Position numbers and translations under genes: made by a program. Below, piece after piece: positions 44,492 through 54,192 of a stretch of 64,000 nt of DNA. This DNA comes from Thermocrispum agreste DSM 44070 (GTDB lineage Bacteria; Actinomycetota; Actinomycetes; Mycobacteriales; Pseudonocardiaceae): contig NZ_KE386603.1 of NCBI RefSeq assembly GCF_000427905.1, forward strand, positions 615,332 through 679,331. Direction: 5' to 3'. The notes under the pieces were generated by a model. It worked only from the letters and a program-made list of their open reading frames with translations. It was not told where the DNA came from and did not search any database. The number at the start of each line of letters is the position of its first letter. Within the stretch, counting starts at the first letter, position 1.

Positions 44492-46707
44492 TGACCACCG
44501 CTGACCCCACGCAGTCGCTGCGGACGCCGCTGACCACGCTGGTCGGTGCCAAGTCGGCCAAGCTGCTCGGCAAGGCGCTCGGCCTGCACACCGCGGGGGA
44601 GCTGTTGCGGCACTACCCGCGCCGGTACGCCCAGCGTGGCGAGCTGACCGACATCGCGGGCGTGGAGATCGGCGAGCACGTCACGGTGATGGCCCGGGTG
44701 ATCAAGGCGCACCAGCGGCCGATGCGCAACCGGCGCGGCAAGATCCTCGAGGTCACCATCACCGACGGCACCCGGCAGCTGCAGCTGGCGTTCTTCAACC
44801 AGACCGCCTACCACGAGCGCAGGCTGCGGCCGGGCACGATCGGGCTGTTCGCAGGCAAGGTCGGCGCGTTCCGCAGGCACCTGCAGCTGGCTCATCCCGA
44901 GTACCAGCTGCTGGAGGACCCCGACGCGGAAGCGGTGGACAAGTTCGTCAACGAGATCATCCCGGTGTATCCGGCTGCCGAAGGCGTGCCGTCGTGGGTG
45001 ATCGGCCGCTGTGTGCAGCAGGTGCTGGACCTGGTGGACATCGCCGACGACCCGTTGCCCGAGCAGCTGCGCAGCAAGTACCGCCTGCCGACGCTGGCCG
45101 AGGCGCTGCGCGGCATCCACCGCCCGGAGGCGATGGAGGACGTCCACCGGGCCCGCGAGCGCCTGAAGTGGGACGAGGCCATGGCGGTGCAGCTGGTGCT
45201 GGCCGAACGCCGCGCCTCGGCGAGCCACCGGCTCGCCCCGCCGTGCCCGCCGGTGAAGGGCAAGCTGGCGGACGCGTTCGACGCCCGGCTGCCGTTCGAG
45301 CTCACCGAGGGCCAGCGCGAGGTGGGCGAGGTGATCTCGGCCGACCTGTCCCGCGATCATCCGATGAACCGGCTGTTGCAGGGTGAGGTCGGCAGCGGCA
45401 AGACGGTCGTGGCGTTGCGCGCGATGACGCAGGTCATCGACGCGGGCAAGCAGGCGGCGCTGCTCGCGCCGACCGAGGTGCTGGCCGCCCAGCACGCGCG
45501 GTCGCTGCGCGAGATGCTGGGCGATCTGGGCATCGCCGGTGAGCTCGGCGCCGCCGAGCACGCCACCCGTGTCGTGCTGCTCACCGGATCCATGACGGCC
45601 AAGCAGCGCAAGCAGGCGCTGCTGGACACCGCCAGCGGGGCGGCGGGCATCGTCGTGGGTACCCACGCGTTGATCCAGGAGTCGGTCTCGTTCGCCGATC
45701 TGGGACTGGTCGTGGTGGACGAGCAGCACCGCTTCGGGGTGGAGCAGCGTGACGCGCTGCGCAGCCGCGGCACGGGCGAGACGTCGCCGCACGTGCTGGT
45801 CATGACCGCAACGCCGATCCCGCGCACGGTCGCCATGACCGTGTACGGGGACCTGGAAGTGTCGATGCTGCGCCAGTTGCCCGCGGGACGTTCGCCGATC
45901 TCCACCACCGTCGTGCCCGCCCGGGAGAAGCCCGCGTGGGTCAAGCGGGTGTGGGAGCGCCTGGTCGAGGAAGTTGCCAAGGGCCACCAGTGCTACGTGG
46001 TCTGCTCCCGCATCGGGGACGACGAGGACGGCGACGACGGTGTCGACGCGGTCGGTGTGGCCGACGAGGAATCCGAGGAGGAAGAAGGCCGCAGGAAGCC
46101 GGTTTCCGTTCTCGAGCTGGCCGAGCAGCTGCGTACCGGCCCGTTGCGGTCGGTACGCCTCGGCGTGCTGCACGGGCGCATGCCCGCAGACGAGAAGGAC
46201 GCCGTGATGCGGGCTTTCTCGGCGGGCGATGTCGACGTGCTGGTGTCCACCACCGTGATCGAGGTGGGGGTGAACGTCCCGAACGCCACCGCGATGGTGA
46301 TCATGGACGCCGACCGGTTCGGCATCTCCCAGCTGCATCAGCTCCGCGGCCGGGTCGGCCGGGGCGACGTGCCCGGGCTCTGCCTGCTGGTGACCGATGC
46401 GCTGGAGGGGACCGTCGCGCGGCAACGGCTGGACATCGTCGCGTCGACGCTGGACGGCTTCGAACTGTCCCGCCACGACCTGGAACTGCGGCGGGAGGGC
46501 GACATCCTGGGCGCCGCCCAGTCCGGCCGCCCGTCGGCGCTGAAGCTGTTGTCGCTGTTGCGTGACGAGGACCTCATCGAGCGCGCCCGGCGTGAAGCGC
46601 AGCTGATCGTGGCCGACGACCCCACGCTTGCCCGGCACCCCGGTCTGTCCCACCTGGTGAGCGAACTGGTCGATCCCGAGCGTGCGGAATATCTCGAGAA
46701 GGTCTGA
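44491..46707 (+). CDS. recG: ATP-dependent DNA helicase RecG
   Basis: 738 residues; unwinds branched DNA and remodels stalled replication forks. The N-terminal wedge domain with its OB fold (about 1-200) includes GELLRHYPRRYAQRGEL and LAHPEYQLL. The helicase core follows: Walker A LLQGEVGSGKTVVALRA, DEQH box VVVDEQHRFGVEQR, motif III TATPIPRTVAMT, and STTVIEVGVNVPNATAMVI and QLHQLRGRVGRGD. An acidic insertion (DDEDGDDGVDAVGVADEESEEEEG, from about 510) lies between motifs, longer than in E. coli. It starts at GTG 44491 within the DAK stop codon. Confidence 0.97.
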   Translation: MTTADPTQSLRTPLTTLVGAKSAKLLGKALGLHTAGELLRHYPRRYAQRGELTDIAGVEIGEHVTVMARVIKAHQRPMRNRRGKILEVTITDGTRQLQLAFFNQTAYHERRLRPGTIGLFAGKVGAFRRHLQLAHPEYQLLEDPDAEAVDKFVNEIIPVYPAAEGVPSWVIGRCVQQVLDLVDIADDPLPEQLRSKYRLPTLAEALRGIHRPEAMEDVHRARERLKWDEAMAVQLVLAERRASASHRLAPPCPPVKGKLADAFDARLPFELTEGQREVGEVISADLSRDHPMNRLLQGEVGSGKTVVALRAMTQVIDAGKQAALLAPTEVLAAQHARSLREMLGDLGIAGELGAAEHATRVVLLTGSMTAKQRKQALLDTASGAAGIVVGTHALIQESVSFADLGLVVVDEQHRFGVEQRDALRSRGTGETSPHVLVMTATPIPRTVAMTVYGDLEVSMLRQLPAGRSPISTTVVPAREKPAWVKRVWERLVEEVAKGHQCYVVCSRIGDDEDGDDGVDAVGVADEESEEEEGRRKPVSVLELAEQLRTGPLRSVRLGVLHGRMPADEKDAVMRAFSAGDVDVLVSTTVIEVGVNVPNATAMVIMDADRFGISQLHQLRGRVGRGDVPGLCLLVTDALEGTVARQRLDIVASTLDGFELSRHDLELRREGDILGAAQSGRPSALKLLSLLRDEDLIERARREAQLIVADDPTLARHPGLSHLVSELVDPERAEYLEKV

Positions 46708-46767
46708 ACCGCCGTTCACGCACTACGGTTACAGGGCGAGCTGAAAGACGGTCACGGGCTGCACGAG

Positions 46768-46789
46768 CCGCGCGCCGCCCGGCGCGCGG
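46768..46789. terminator. GC-rich hairpin between recG and pyc
   Basis: CCGCGCGCCG (46768-46777) pairs perfectly with CGGCGCGCGG (46780-46789) around two bases. There is no T-run, but it lies 60 bases after the recG stop and 40 before pyc, a reasonable place for a GC-type terminator. Confidence 0.4.
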
Positions 46790-46831
46790 GCGTGCCCGGA
46801 GACCGCCGCGACTCGGTGTGAAGGATGATGC

Positions 46832-49800
46832 ATGTTCGACAAGGTGCTGGTGGCCAACCGGGGCGAGATCGCGATCAGGGCGTTCCGCGCCGCCTATGAA
46901 CTCGGAGCCCACACGGTTGCGGTCTTCCCGTACGAAGACCGCAACTCGCTGCACCGACTGAAGGCGGACCAGGCGCTGGAGATCGGGGAGCGCGGCCACC
47001 CGGTGCGCGCCTACCTGTCCGTCGACGAAATCGTCCGCGCTGCGCGGGAGACCGGCGCGGACGCGATCTACCCGGGCTACGGCTTCTTGTCGGAGAACCC
47101 GGAGCTGGCTCGCGCATGCGAGCGCAACGGCATCACCTTCGTCGGCCCGTCCGCGGAGATCCTGGAACTGACCGGGAACAAGGCGCGGGCGGTGGCCGCC
47201 GCGCGGGAGGCCGGCCTGCCCGTGCTCGCCTCGTCGGAGCCGTCGTCGGACGTCGACGAACTGGTGGACAAGGCCGAGGAGATCGGCTTCCCGCTGTTCG
47301 TCAAGGCGGTGGCGGGCGGTGGTGGCCGCGGCATGCGCCGGGTGGACGACCCCAAGCGGCTGCGGGAGGCGATCGAAGCGGCCGCGCGCGAGGCGGAGTC
47401 GGCGTTCGGTGACCCGACGGTCTTCCTGGAGCAGGCCGTGGTGGACCCACGGCACATCGAAGTGCAGATCCTCGCCGACAACGAGGGCAACGTCATCCAC
47501 CTCTACGAGCGGGACTGCTCGGTGCAGCGCAGGCACCAGAAGGTCGTCGAGCTGGCACCCGCCCCGAACCTGGACCCGCAGGTGCGCGAACGGATCTGCG
47601 CCGACGCGGTGGCGTTCGCCAGGCACATCGGCTACCGCAACGCGGGCACCGTGGAGTTCCTGCTCGACCGCACCGGCAAGCACGTGTTCATCGAGATGAA
47701 CCCGCGCATCCAGGTCGAGCACACGGTCACCGAGGAGGTCACCGACGTCGACCTGGTCCAGGCGCAGCTGCGCATCGCTGCCGGGGAGACGCTGGCCGAC
47801 CTCGGCCTGCGCCAGGAGGCGATCTACCTGCGCGGTGCCGCGCTGCAGTGCCGGATCACCACCGAGGACCCGGCCAACGAGTTCCGGCCCGACGTCGGCG
47901 TGATCAGCGCCTACCGGTCGCCCGGCGGTTCGGGCATCCGGCTGGACGGCGGGACCACCCACGCGGGCACGGAGATCAGCGCGCACTTCGACTCGATGCT
48001 GGTCAAGCTCACCTGCCGGGGCAGGGACTTCGAGACCGCGGTGCGCCGGGCCCGCCGCGCGGTCGCCGAGTTCCGCATCCGCGGCGTGGCCACCAACATC
48101 CCGTTCCTGCAGGCCGTGCTGGACGACCCGGACTTCCGCGCCGGCCGGGTGACCACGTCGTTCATCGAGGAGCGGCCCCACCTGCTCACCGCCCGCGGAT
48201 CCGCCGACCGCGGCACCCGCCTGCTGACCTACCTGGCCGACGTGACGGTGAACAAGCCGCACGGGCCGCGTCCGAAGCTGATGGACCCGGCCGCCAAGCT
48301 GCCGGAATGCTCCGGCGAGCCGCCCGCCGGCTCCAAGCAGAAGCTCGCCGAGCTCGGCCCGGAAGGGTTCGCCCGCTGGCTGCGGCAGTCACCGCAGCTG
48401 GCGGTCACCGACACCACGTTCCGCGATGCGCACCAGTCGCTGCTGGCTACCCGGGTACGGACCAAGGACCTGCTCACCGTCGCGCCGGTCGTGGCCAGGA
48501 CGTGCCCGCAGCTGTTGTCGCTGGAGTGCTGGGGTGGCGCCACCTACGACGTGGCGCTGCGCTTCTTGGCCGAGGACCCCTGGGAGCGGCTGGCGAAGCT
48601 GCGCGAGGCGGTGCCCAACATCTGCCTGCAGATGCTGCTGCGCGGGCGCAACACCGTCGGCTACACGCCGTACCCGCTGGAGGTGACGAAGGCCTTCGTG
48701 GAGGAGGCCGCCGCGACCGGCATCGACATCTTCCGCATCTTCGACGCGCTCAACGACGTCGAGCAGATGCGTCCGGCCATCGACGCGGTGCGGGAGACCT
48801 CCGCGGTCGCCGAGGTGGCGCTCTGCTACACCGGTGACCTGTCCGATCCGTCCGAGAAGCTCTACACGCTGGACTACTACTTGCGGCTGGCCGAGAAGAT
48901 CGTCGAGGCCGGCGCGCACGTCCTGGCGATCAAGGACATGGCGGGCCTGCTGCGTGCCCCCGCCGCGCACCGCCTGGTGTCCGCGCTGCGGTCGAACTTC
49001 GACCTGCCGGTCCACGTGCACACGCACGACACCGCGGGCGGCCAGCTGGCCACCTACCTGGCGGCCATCCAGGCCGGGGCCGACGCGGTGGACGGCGCGA
49101 TCGCCTCGATGTCCGGCACCACGTCGCAGCCGTCGCTGTCGGCCATCGTGGCGGCGACGGACCACTCCGAGCACGCGACCGGCCTCGACCTGCAGGCGCT
49201 GACCGACCTGGAGCCGTACTGGGAGGCGGTGCGCAAGGTCTACGCGCCGTTCGAGGCCGGGCTGGCCTCGCCCACCGGCCGGGTCTATCACCACGAGATT
49301 CCCGGCGGTCAGCTGTCCAACCTGCGCACGCAGGCCATCGCGCTCGGGCTGGGCGAGAAGTTCGAGGAGATCGAGGCGATGTACGCCGCGGCCGACCGCA
49401 TCCTCGGCAGGCTGATCAAGGTCACCCCGTCGTCGAAGGTGGTCGGGGACCTGGCGCTGCACCTGGTCGGCGCCGGGGTCGACCCGGCCAAGTTCGAGGC
49501 CGACCCGGCCGCGTTCGACATCCCGGATTCGGTGATCGGCTTCCTGCGCGGCGAGCTGGGCGACCCGCCGGGCGGCTGGCCGGAGCCGTTCCGCACCAAG
49601 GCGTTGCAGGGCCGCGGCGAGCCGCGCCGCATGGTGGAGCTGACCGACGAGGACCGGCACGGCCTCGAGCACGACCGCCGCGCCACCCTCAACCGGTTGC
49701 TGTTCCCCGGGCCGACCAAGGAGTTCCTGGCCCACCGCGAGCAGTTCGGCGACACCAGCGTGCTGAGCAGCCTGGACTTCTTCTACGGGCTGCGGGCCGG

Positions 49801-50200
49801 CGAGGAGTACGCGGTCGACCTCGAGCCGGGGGTGCGGCTGCTGATGGAGCTGGAGGCGATCGGCGAGGCGGACGACCGCGGCATGCGGTCGGTGATGGCC
49901 ACGCTGAATGGCCAGCTGAGGGTGATCTCGGTGAAGGACACCTCGGTGGCGGTGGACGTCCCGGCCGCCGAGAAGGCCGACCGGAACAACCCGAACCACG
50001 TCGCCGCGCCGTTCGCCGGGGTGGTCACGCTGGCCGTCGCCGAGGGCGACCAGGTCGAGCAGGGCGACACCGTGGCCACCATCGAGGCGATGAAGATGGA
50101 GGCGGCCATCACCGCGCCCAAGGCGGGCACCGTCGAGCGGCTGGCCATCAACGCCGTGCAACAGGTGGAAGGCGGGGATCTGCTGGTCGTGCTGAAGTGA
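46832..50200 (+). CDS. pyc: Pyruvate carboxylase
   Basis: 1122 residues in a single chain, anaplerotic enzyme that makes oxaloacetate from pyruvate, bicarbonate and ATP. Domain order: biotin carboxylase (1-455, FDKVLVANRGEIAIRAFRAAYE; VKAVAGGGGRGMRRV; EMNPRIQVEHTVTEEVT), carboxyltransferase (about 525-810, TDTTFRDAHQSLLATRVRT with metal-binding DxxH; HVHTHDTAG), allosteric linker and PYC_OADA (to about 1000), and a biotin carrier domain with EAMKMEA, the biotinylated Lys being residue 1088. AGGATG lies just before the ATG. All catalytic parts look intact. Confidence 0.97.
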   Translation: MFDKVLVANRGEIAIRAFRAAYELGAHTVAVFPYEDRNSLHRLKADQALEIGERGHPVRAYLSVDEIVRAARETGADAIYPGYGFLSENPELARACERNGITFVGPSAEILELTGNKARAVAAAREAGLPVLASSEPSSDVDELVDKAEEIGFPLFVKAVAGGGGRGMRRVDDPKRLREAIEAAAREAESAFGDPTVFLEQAVVDPRHIEVQILADNEGNVIHLYERDCSVQRRHQKVVELAPAPNLDPQVRERICADAVAFARHIGYRNAGTVEFLLDRTGKHVFIEMNPRIQVEHTVTEEVTDVDLVQAQLRIAAGETLADLGLRQEAIYLRGAALQCRITTEDPANEFRPDVGVISAYRSPGGSGIRLDGGTTHAGTEISAHFDSMLVKLTCRGRDFETAVRRARRAVAEFRIRGVATNIPFLQAVLDDPDFRAGRVTTSFIEERPHLLTARGSADRGTRLLTYLADVTVNKPHGPRPKLMDPAAKLPECSGEPPAGSKQKLAELGPEGFARWLRQSPQLAVTDTTFRDAHQSLLATRVRTKDLLTVAPVVARTCPQLLSLECWGGATYDVALRFLAEDPWERLAKLREAVPNICLQMLLRGRNTVGYTPYPLEVTKAFVEEAAATGIDIFRIFDALNDVEQMRPAIDAVRETSAVAEVALCYTGDLSDPSEKLYTLDYYLRLAEKIVEAGAHVLAIKDMAGLLRAPAAHRLVSALRSNFDLPVHVHTHDTAGGQLATYLAAIQAGADAVDGAIASMSGTTSQPSLSAIVAATDHSEHATGLDLQALTDLEPYWEAVRKVYAPFEAGLASPTGRVYHHEIPGGQLSNLRTQAIALGLGEKFEEIEAMYAAADRILGRLIKVTPSSKVVGDLALHLVGAGVDPAKFEADPAAFDIPDSVIGFLRGELGDPPGGWPEPFRTKALQGRGEPRRMVELTDEDRHGLEHDRRATLNRLLFPGPTKEFLAHREQFGDTSVLSSLDFFYGLRAGEEYAVDLEPGVRLLMELEAIGEADDRGMRSVMATLNGQLRVISVKDTSVAVDVPAAEKADRNNPNHVAAPFAGVVTLAVAEGDQVEQGDTVATIEAMKMEAAITAPKAGTVERLAINAVQQVEGGDLLVVLK

Positions 50201-50204
50201 GACA

Positions 50205-51923
50205 GTGTGCACCGTGGACGACACGGTGGACACGGCCGGCACAGTGGGCACTCCGGACCCGCCCGGCACGCCAGGCATGCCGGGCTCGGCTGGCTCCTCC
50301 GGCTCGGCGGGCGCCTCGGGCGTGACGGGCTCATCGGGCTCGGCGGGTCCGGCGGGTGCCGCCGGGCGGGCGCCCCGCGTCCATCCGTTCGGCTCGTGGC
50401 TGCTCGGTGACGACGACGACGTCGGCCGGCTGCGGGCGCGCGTTCGCCTGCTGCTGATCGGCCCGCTGTTCGTGGCCAACCTGATCGGGCTGGCCGTGGC
50501 CGTCCTGTTGGTCACCTGGGTGGTGCCGGGCCCGGAGGTGTTCACCGCCCAGCTGGCGCCGTTGAACTTCGTCGCGGTCCCGATCTACGTCGGCCTGGCC
50601 TGGGTCGCCATGACCGTCACCGGTGTGGTGACCGGGCTGCGGGTGCTGCGCTGGGTGCTGGACAGTGACGCCGAGCCCGCGCTCGACGAGCGGCGGCGGC
50701 GCGCCACGCTCCGGCTCCCGCTGGACCTGACGGTGATCCAGGCGCTCGGCTGGGCCGGGGGACTGGTGGTGTTCACCGTGCTCTACGGGCTGGTGGACGC
50801 GGAGCTGATCCCGAAGCTGGTCTTCAGCATCCTGCTGTCCGGCACGGTGACGTGCGCGAACTCGTACCTGATCAGCGAGTTCGCGCTGCGGCCGATCGCC
50901 GCCAGGGCGCTGGCAGGCGGGCTGCCGGAGCGGCGGACGTTCCTCGGGGCGACGCTGCGCTCCGTGCTGTTCTGGGGCATCGGCTCGGCCGCCCCGGTGC
51001 TGGGCATGATGGTCGTCGCCGTCTCGGCGCTCTACGAGCCGGACGTCACCCGCAGGCAGCTGATCATCACCGTGCTGGCGCTGGGCGGCGTGGTGCTGTC
51101 CGCCGGTGCGTTCCTGACGGTGATGACCGCGCGGGCCACCATGGCCCCGATCATGACGGTGCGTGCCGCGCAAGCGCGGGTGGAGCAGGGCGACCTGGAC
51201 GCCGAGGTGGTCGTCTTCGACGGCACCGAGCTGGGCAGGCTGCAGGCCGGGTTCAACGCCATGGTGGCCGGGCTGCGGGAACGGGAACGGGTGAAGGACC
51301 TGTTCGGCAGGCATGTGGGGGAGGACGTCGCCCAGGCGGCGCTGACCTCGCCGCTGGAGCTCGGCGGTGAGCTGCACGACGTCGCGGTGTTGTTCGTCGA
51401 CGTGGTGGGGTCCACCCGGATCGCCGCGACGCGCCCGCCGACCGAGGTGGTCGAGGTGCTGAACCGGTTCTTCGCCGTGGTGGTGGACGAGATCGACGCC
51501 CACGGTGGCCTGGTGAACAAGTTCCTCGGCGACGCCGCGCTGGCCGTCTTCGGCGCCCCCACGCCGATGCCGGACGCCGGCCGCCGGGCGCTGAAGGCCG
51601 CCCGCAGGATGATCGCCCGGCTGCGCGAGGAGGTGCCCGAGGTGGCGGCGGGCATCGGGGTGTCCGCGGGCCAGGCGGTGGCCGGGTACGTGGGCACGGA
51701 GAGCCGCCTGGAGTACACGGTGATCGGCGATCCGGTCAACGAGGCGGCCCGGCTCACCGAGCTGGCCAAGTCGGTGCCGGGCCGGGTGGCGGTCTCCCAC
51801 CGCGTGCTCGACGGCGCCGACGACGACGAGAAGGGGTTCTGGCGAACCTATCGCCGGGTCACCCTGCGCGGCCGCACCGAGCGCACCAGGGTGGCGATCC
51901 TCGCCCGGCGGTCGCGCCGGTGA
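50205..51923 (+). CDS. Membrane-bound class III adenylate/guanylate cyclase with HAMP domain
   Basis: 572 residues from GTG 50205; internal starts are possible because no good Shine-Dalgarno is seen. Residues 12-54 form a Gly-X-Y tract of about 15 triplets (GTP, GMP, GSA, GSS, GPA and so on). Then come six membrane helices (about 80-325), a HAMP domain (about 325-370, ATMAPIMTVRAAQARVEQGDLDAEV) and a cyclase domain (about 390-565). LFVDVVGSTRI and NKFLGDAALAVFG give the two metal Asp; YTVIGDPVNEAARL gives the transition-state Asn and Arg. This matches the M. tuberculosis Rv1318c-Rv1320c/Rv3645 type. It should make cAMP in response to a membrane signal. Convergent with the HelD-like gene. Confidence 0.9.
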   Translation: MCTVDDTVDTAGTVGTPDPPGTPGMPGSAGSSGSAGASGVTGSSGSAGPAGAAGRAPRVHPFGSWLLGDDDDVGRLRARVRLLLIGPLFVANLIGLAVAVLLVTWVVPGPEVFTAQLAPLNFVAVPIYVGLAWVAMTVTGVVTGLRVLRWVLDSDAEPALDERRRRATLRLPLDLTVIQALGWAGGLVVFTVLYGLVDAELIPKLVFSILLSGTVTCANSYLISEFALRPIAARALAGGLPERRTFLGATLRSVLFWGIGSAAPVLGMMVVAVSALYEPDVTRRQLIITVLALGGVVLSAGAFLTVMTARATMAPIMTVRAAQARVEQGDLDAEVVVFDGTELGRLQAGFNAMVAGLRERERVKDLFGRHVGEDVAQAALTSPLELGGELHDVAVLFVDVVGSTRIAATRPPTEVVEVLNRFFAVVVDEIDAHGGLVNKFLGDAALAVFGAPTPMPDAGRRALKAARRMIARLREEVPEVAAGIGVSAGQAVAGYVGTESRLEYTVIGDPVNEAARLTELAKSVPGRVAVSHRVLDGADDDEKGFWRTYRRVTLRGRTERTRVAILARRSRR

Positions 51924-51929
51924 CGGCGG

Positions 51930-54041
51930 CTACCGCTCCGGCAGCCACGACGGGTCGGAGGCGATCACGATCAGCTGCTGGGTGGCGCGGGTGAGCGCCA
52001 CGTAGAGCACGCGCCGCCCGGTGACCGATTCGTCGATCAGCTCGCGGGGCTCGATGACGACGACCGCGTCGTACTCCAGGCCCTTGGCGTCCAGGCTGCC
52101 CACCACGCGCAGCCGGTCGTCGGCCATCGAGGCCAGCCACTGCCGCACCGTGGCGACCCGGTCCATCGCGCTGATCACCCCGACCGTGCCCTCCACCGCG
52201 TCCAGCAGCTCCTTGGCCGCGTGCCGCACCTCGTCGGCCCGGGAGGCCGGGCCGACCTGGCGGATCTGCGGCTCGATGCCGGTCTGCCGCACCGCACGCG
52301 GCAGGTCGTCGGGCTCGGCGTGCTCGGCGACCACCCGCGCGGCCAGCGCGAAGATCTCCGCTGCGTTGCGGTAGTTGGTGCGCAGCGTGTAGCGCCGCCG
52401 GGTGGCCTTGCCGAACGCCTCGGCCGCGGCTTGTGCGGCCTCCCGCGGGTCGGGCCACGAGCTCTGCAACGGGTCGCCGACGACCGTCCAGCTGGCGTAC
52501 CGGCCGCGCCGGGCGACCATCCGCCACTGCATCGGGGACAAGTCCTGCGCCTCGTCGACCACGACGTGCGCGTACTCGTCGTAGTGCTCGGGCCGCCGCC
52601 TGCCGGGCTCGGGCTCGGCGTCGGGCGCGGCGGAACGCCGCCGCTTCGGCTTGCCGACCAAAACCCGCAGTTCGTCCAGCAACGCCACGTCGGCCACCGA
52701 CCAGCCCGCCGAGGAGTCCGCCCACGAGCGGCTGAGCATCCGCACCTCGTCCGCGGTGAGCACGTTGCGGGCCGCACGTGCCAGCCGCTCCTCGTCGGCC
52801 AGCCAGCGCAGGATCTCGGTCGGCCGCAGTTCGGGCCACCACACCACGAGGAAGCGGTGGAAGTCGATCCGCTCGCCCAGCTCCATGATCAGCTGGTGCC
52901 GGGCGGCCGGGGTCAGCTCGCCGCCGTCGTCCTCGGCGTGCTTGGCCGCCACGTCCGCCAGCGCTTCCAGCAGCATTTCCGCCGCGACCACCCGCGAGCG
53001 GTTCGGTGGCCCGCCGCGCGCGTGCACCCGCTTGCGGACCTTCTCCAGCTGCTCGGTGTCCAGCCGCAGCACGTCACCGCGGTAGGTGATGCGCATGTGC
53101 GTGGGAACGCCGGGCGGGGTGTCCCGCACCGCTCGCTGCAGAACCTTGCGCATGCGCAGCGACCCCTTGACGGCCGCGACCGGCGCCGGGTCGAAGCGCT
53201 CGGCCTTGACACCGTCCAGCAGCGTGCCGAGCGAGCGCAGCTCGGCGTCGGTCTCGCCCATGGACGGCAGCACCCGGGAGATGTAGTTGGTGAACACGTC
53301 CGACGGGCCGACCACCAGCACCCCGGCCCCGCCCATCCGCCTGCGGTACCGGTAGAGCAGGTAGGCCGCGCGGTGCAGGGCCACCGCCGTCTTGCCGGTG
53401 CCGGGACCGCCGGTGATCTCGGTGACGCCCTGCCACGGCGCCCGGATGACCTCGTCCTGCTCCTTCTGGATGGTCGCGACGATGTCCCGCATGTGCTCGC
53501 CGCGGGCCCTGCCGAGCGCGGCCATCAGCGCGCCCTCACCGACCACGGCCATGCCTTCCGGCAGCGCCTCCGGCATCAGCACGTCGTCGTCGATGTCCAG
53601 CACGCGCTGGCCGGAGCAGCGGATGGCCCGCCTGCGCACGACGTCCATCGGCTCCTCGGCGGTCGCCTGGTAGAACGGCGCCGCCGCGGGGGCGCGCCAG
53701 TCGGTGACCAGGTTGTTGAACTCCGCGTCGCGGATGCCCAACCGCCCGACGTAGACCACGTCGCCGCTGCTTGCGTGGTCCAGCCTGCCGAACACCAAGC
53801 CCTCGTACTCGGCGTCGAGCCGCTGCAACGTCTGGCTGGCGTGGTAGACCATCATGTCGCGCTCGAAGAGCATCGACGCTTGCTCGAAGACGGCTTCGCG
53901 TTGTGCCCCGTGGCCCATCTGGTAGCCCTTGGCCAGCATGTCCTCCGCCTGGGCGCGCAGCTCGGCCAACCGCTCGTACACGCGGTCGACGTGGGCCTGC
54001 TCGAGCGCGATTTCAGCCTTCCGGATCCGGGATTCGGACAC
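51930..54041 (-). CDS. HelD-like superfamily 1 helicase
   Basis: 703 residues from GTG 54041, supported by GAGGAG five bases before it. An N-terminal coiled coil (about 1-75, RKAEIALEQAHVDRVYERLAELRAQAEDML) precedes the UvrD-like core: Walker A GGPGTGKT (211-218), VVVDEAQDLSPMQWRMVARRG (motif II), VVGDPLQSSWPDPREA (motif III), LRTNYRN (IV), and LDAKGLEYDAVVVIEP and VLYVALTRATQQLIVI (V, VI). The order and coiled coil resemble HelD, the RNA polymerase recycling factor that in actinobacteria can also rescue rifamycin-stalled polymerase. A pure DNA-helicase role cannot be ruled out. Confidence 0.9.
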   Translation of the reverse strand: MSESRIRKAEIALEQAHVDRVYERLAELRAQAEDMLAKGYQMGHGAQREAVFEQASMLFERDMMVYHASQTLQRLDAEYEGLVFGRLDHASSGDVVYVGRLGIRDAEFNNLVTDWRAPAAAPFYQATAEEPMDVVRRRAIRCSGQRVLDIDDDVLMPEALPEGMAVVGEGALMAALGRARGEHMRDIVATIQKEQDEVIRAPWQGVTEITGGPGTGKTAVALHRAAYLLYRYRRRMGGAGVLVVGPSDVFTNYISRVLPSMGETDAELRSLGTLLDGVKAERFDPAPVAAVKGSLRMRKVLQRAVRDTPPGVPTHMRITYRGDVLRLDTEQLEKVRKRVHARGGPPNRSRVVAAEMLLEALADVAAKHAEDDGGELTPAARHQLIMELGERIDFHRFLVVWWPELRPTEILRWLADEERLARAARNVLTADEVRMLSRSWADSSAGWSVADVALLDELRVLVGKPKRRRSAAPDAEPEPGRRRPEHYDEYAHVVVDEAQDLSPMQWRMVARRGRYASWTVVGDPLQSSWPDPREAAQAAAEAFGKATRRRYTLRTNYRNAAEIFALAARVVAEHAEPDDLPRAVRQTGIEPQIRQVGPASRADEVRHAAKELLDAVEGTVGVISAMDRVATVRQWLASMADDRLRVVGSLDAKGLEYDAVVVIEPRELIDESVTGRRVLYVALTRATQQLIVIASDPSWLPER

Positions 54042-54192
54042 CGCGCTCCTCGAGATGCCAGTGTGTGGGACGGAGAAAGACGAGCATACGCGGTCGGTGC
54101 GGGGCGGCGAGCACGTGCCGGGGGTAATCGCCGCCTGCGGGGAGCGGACCCGGCCTGGCCGCGCTGCCCGCGCTGCGCCAGACTCACCGACC

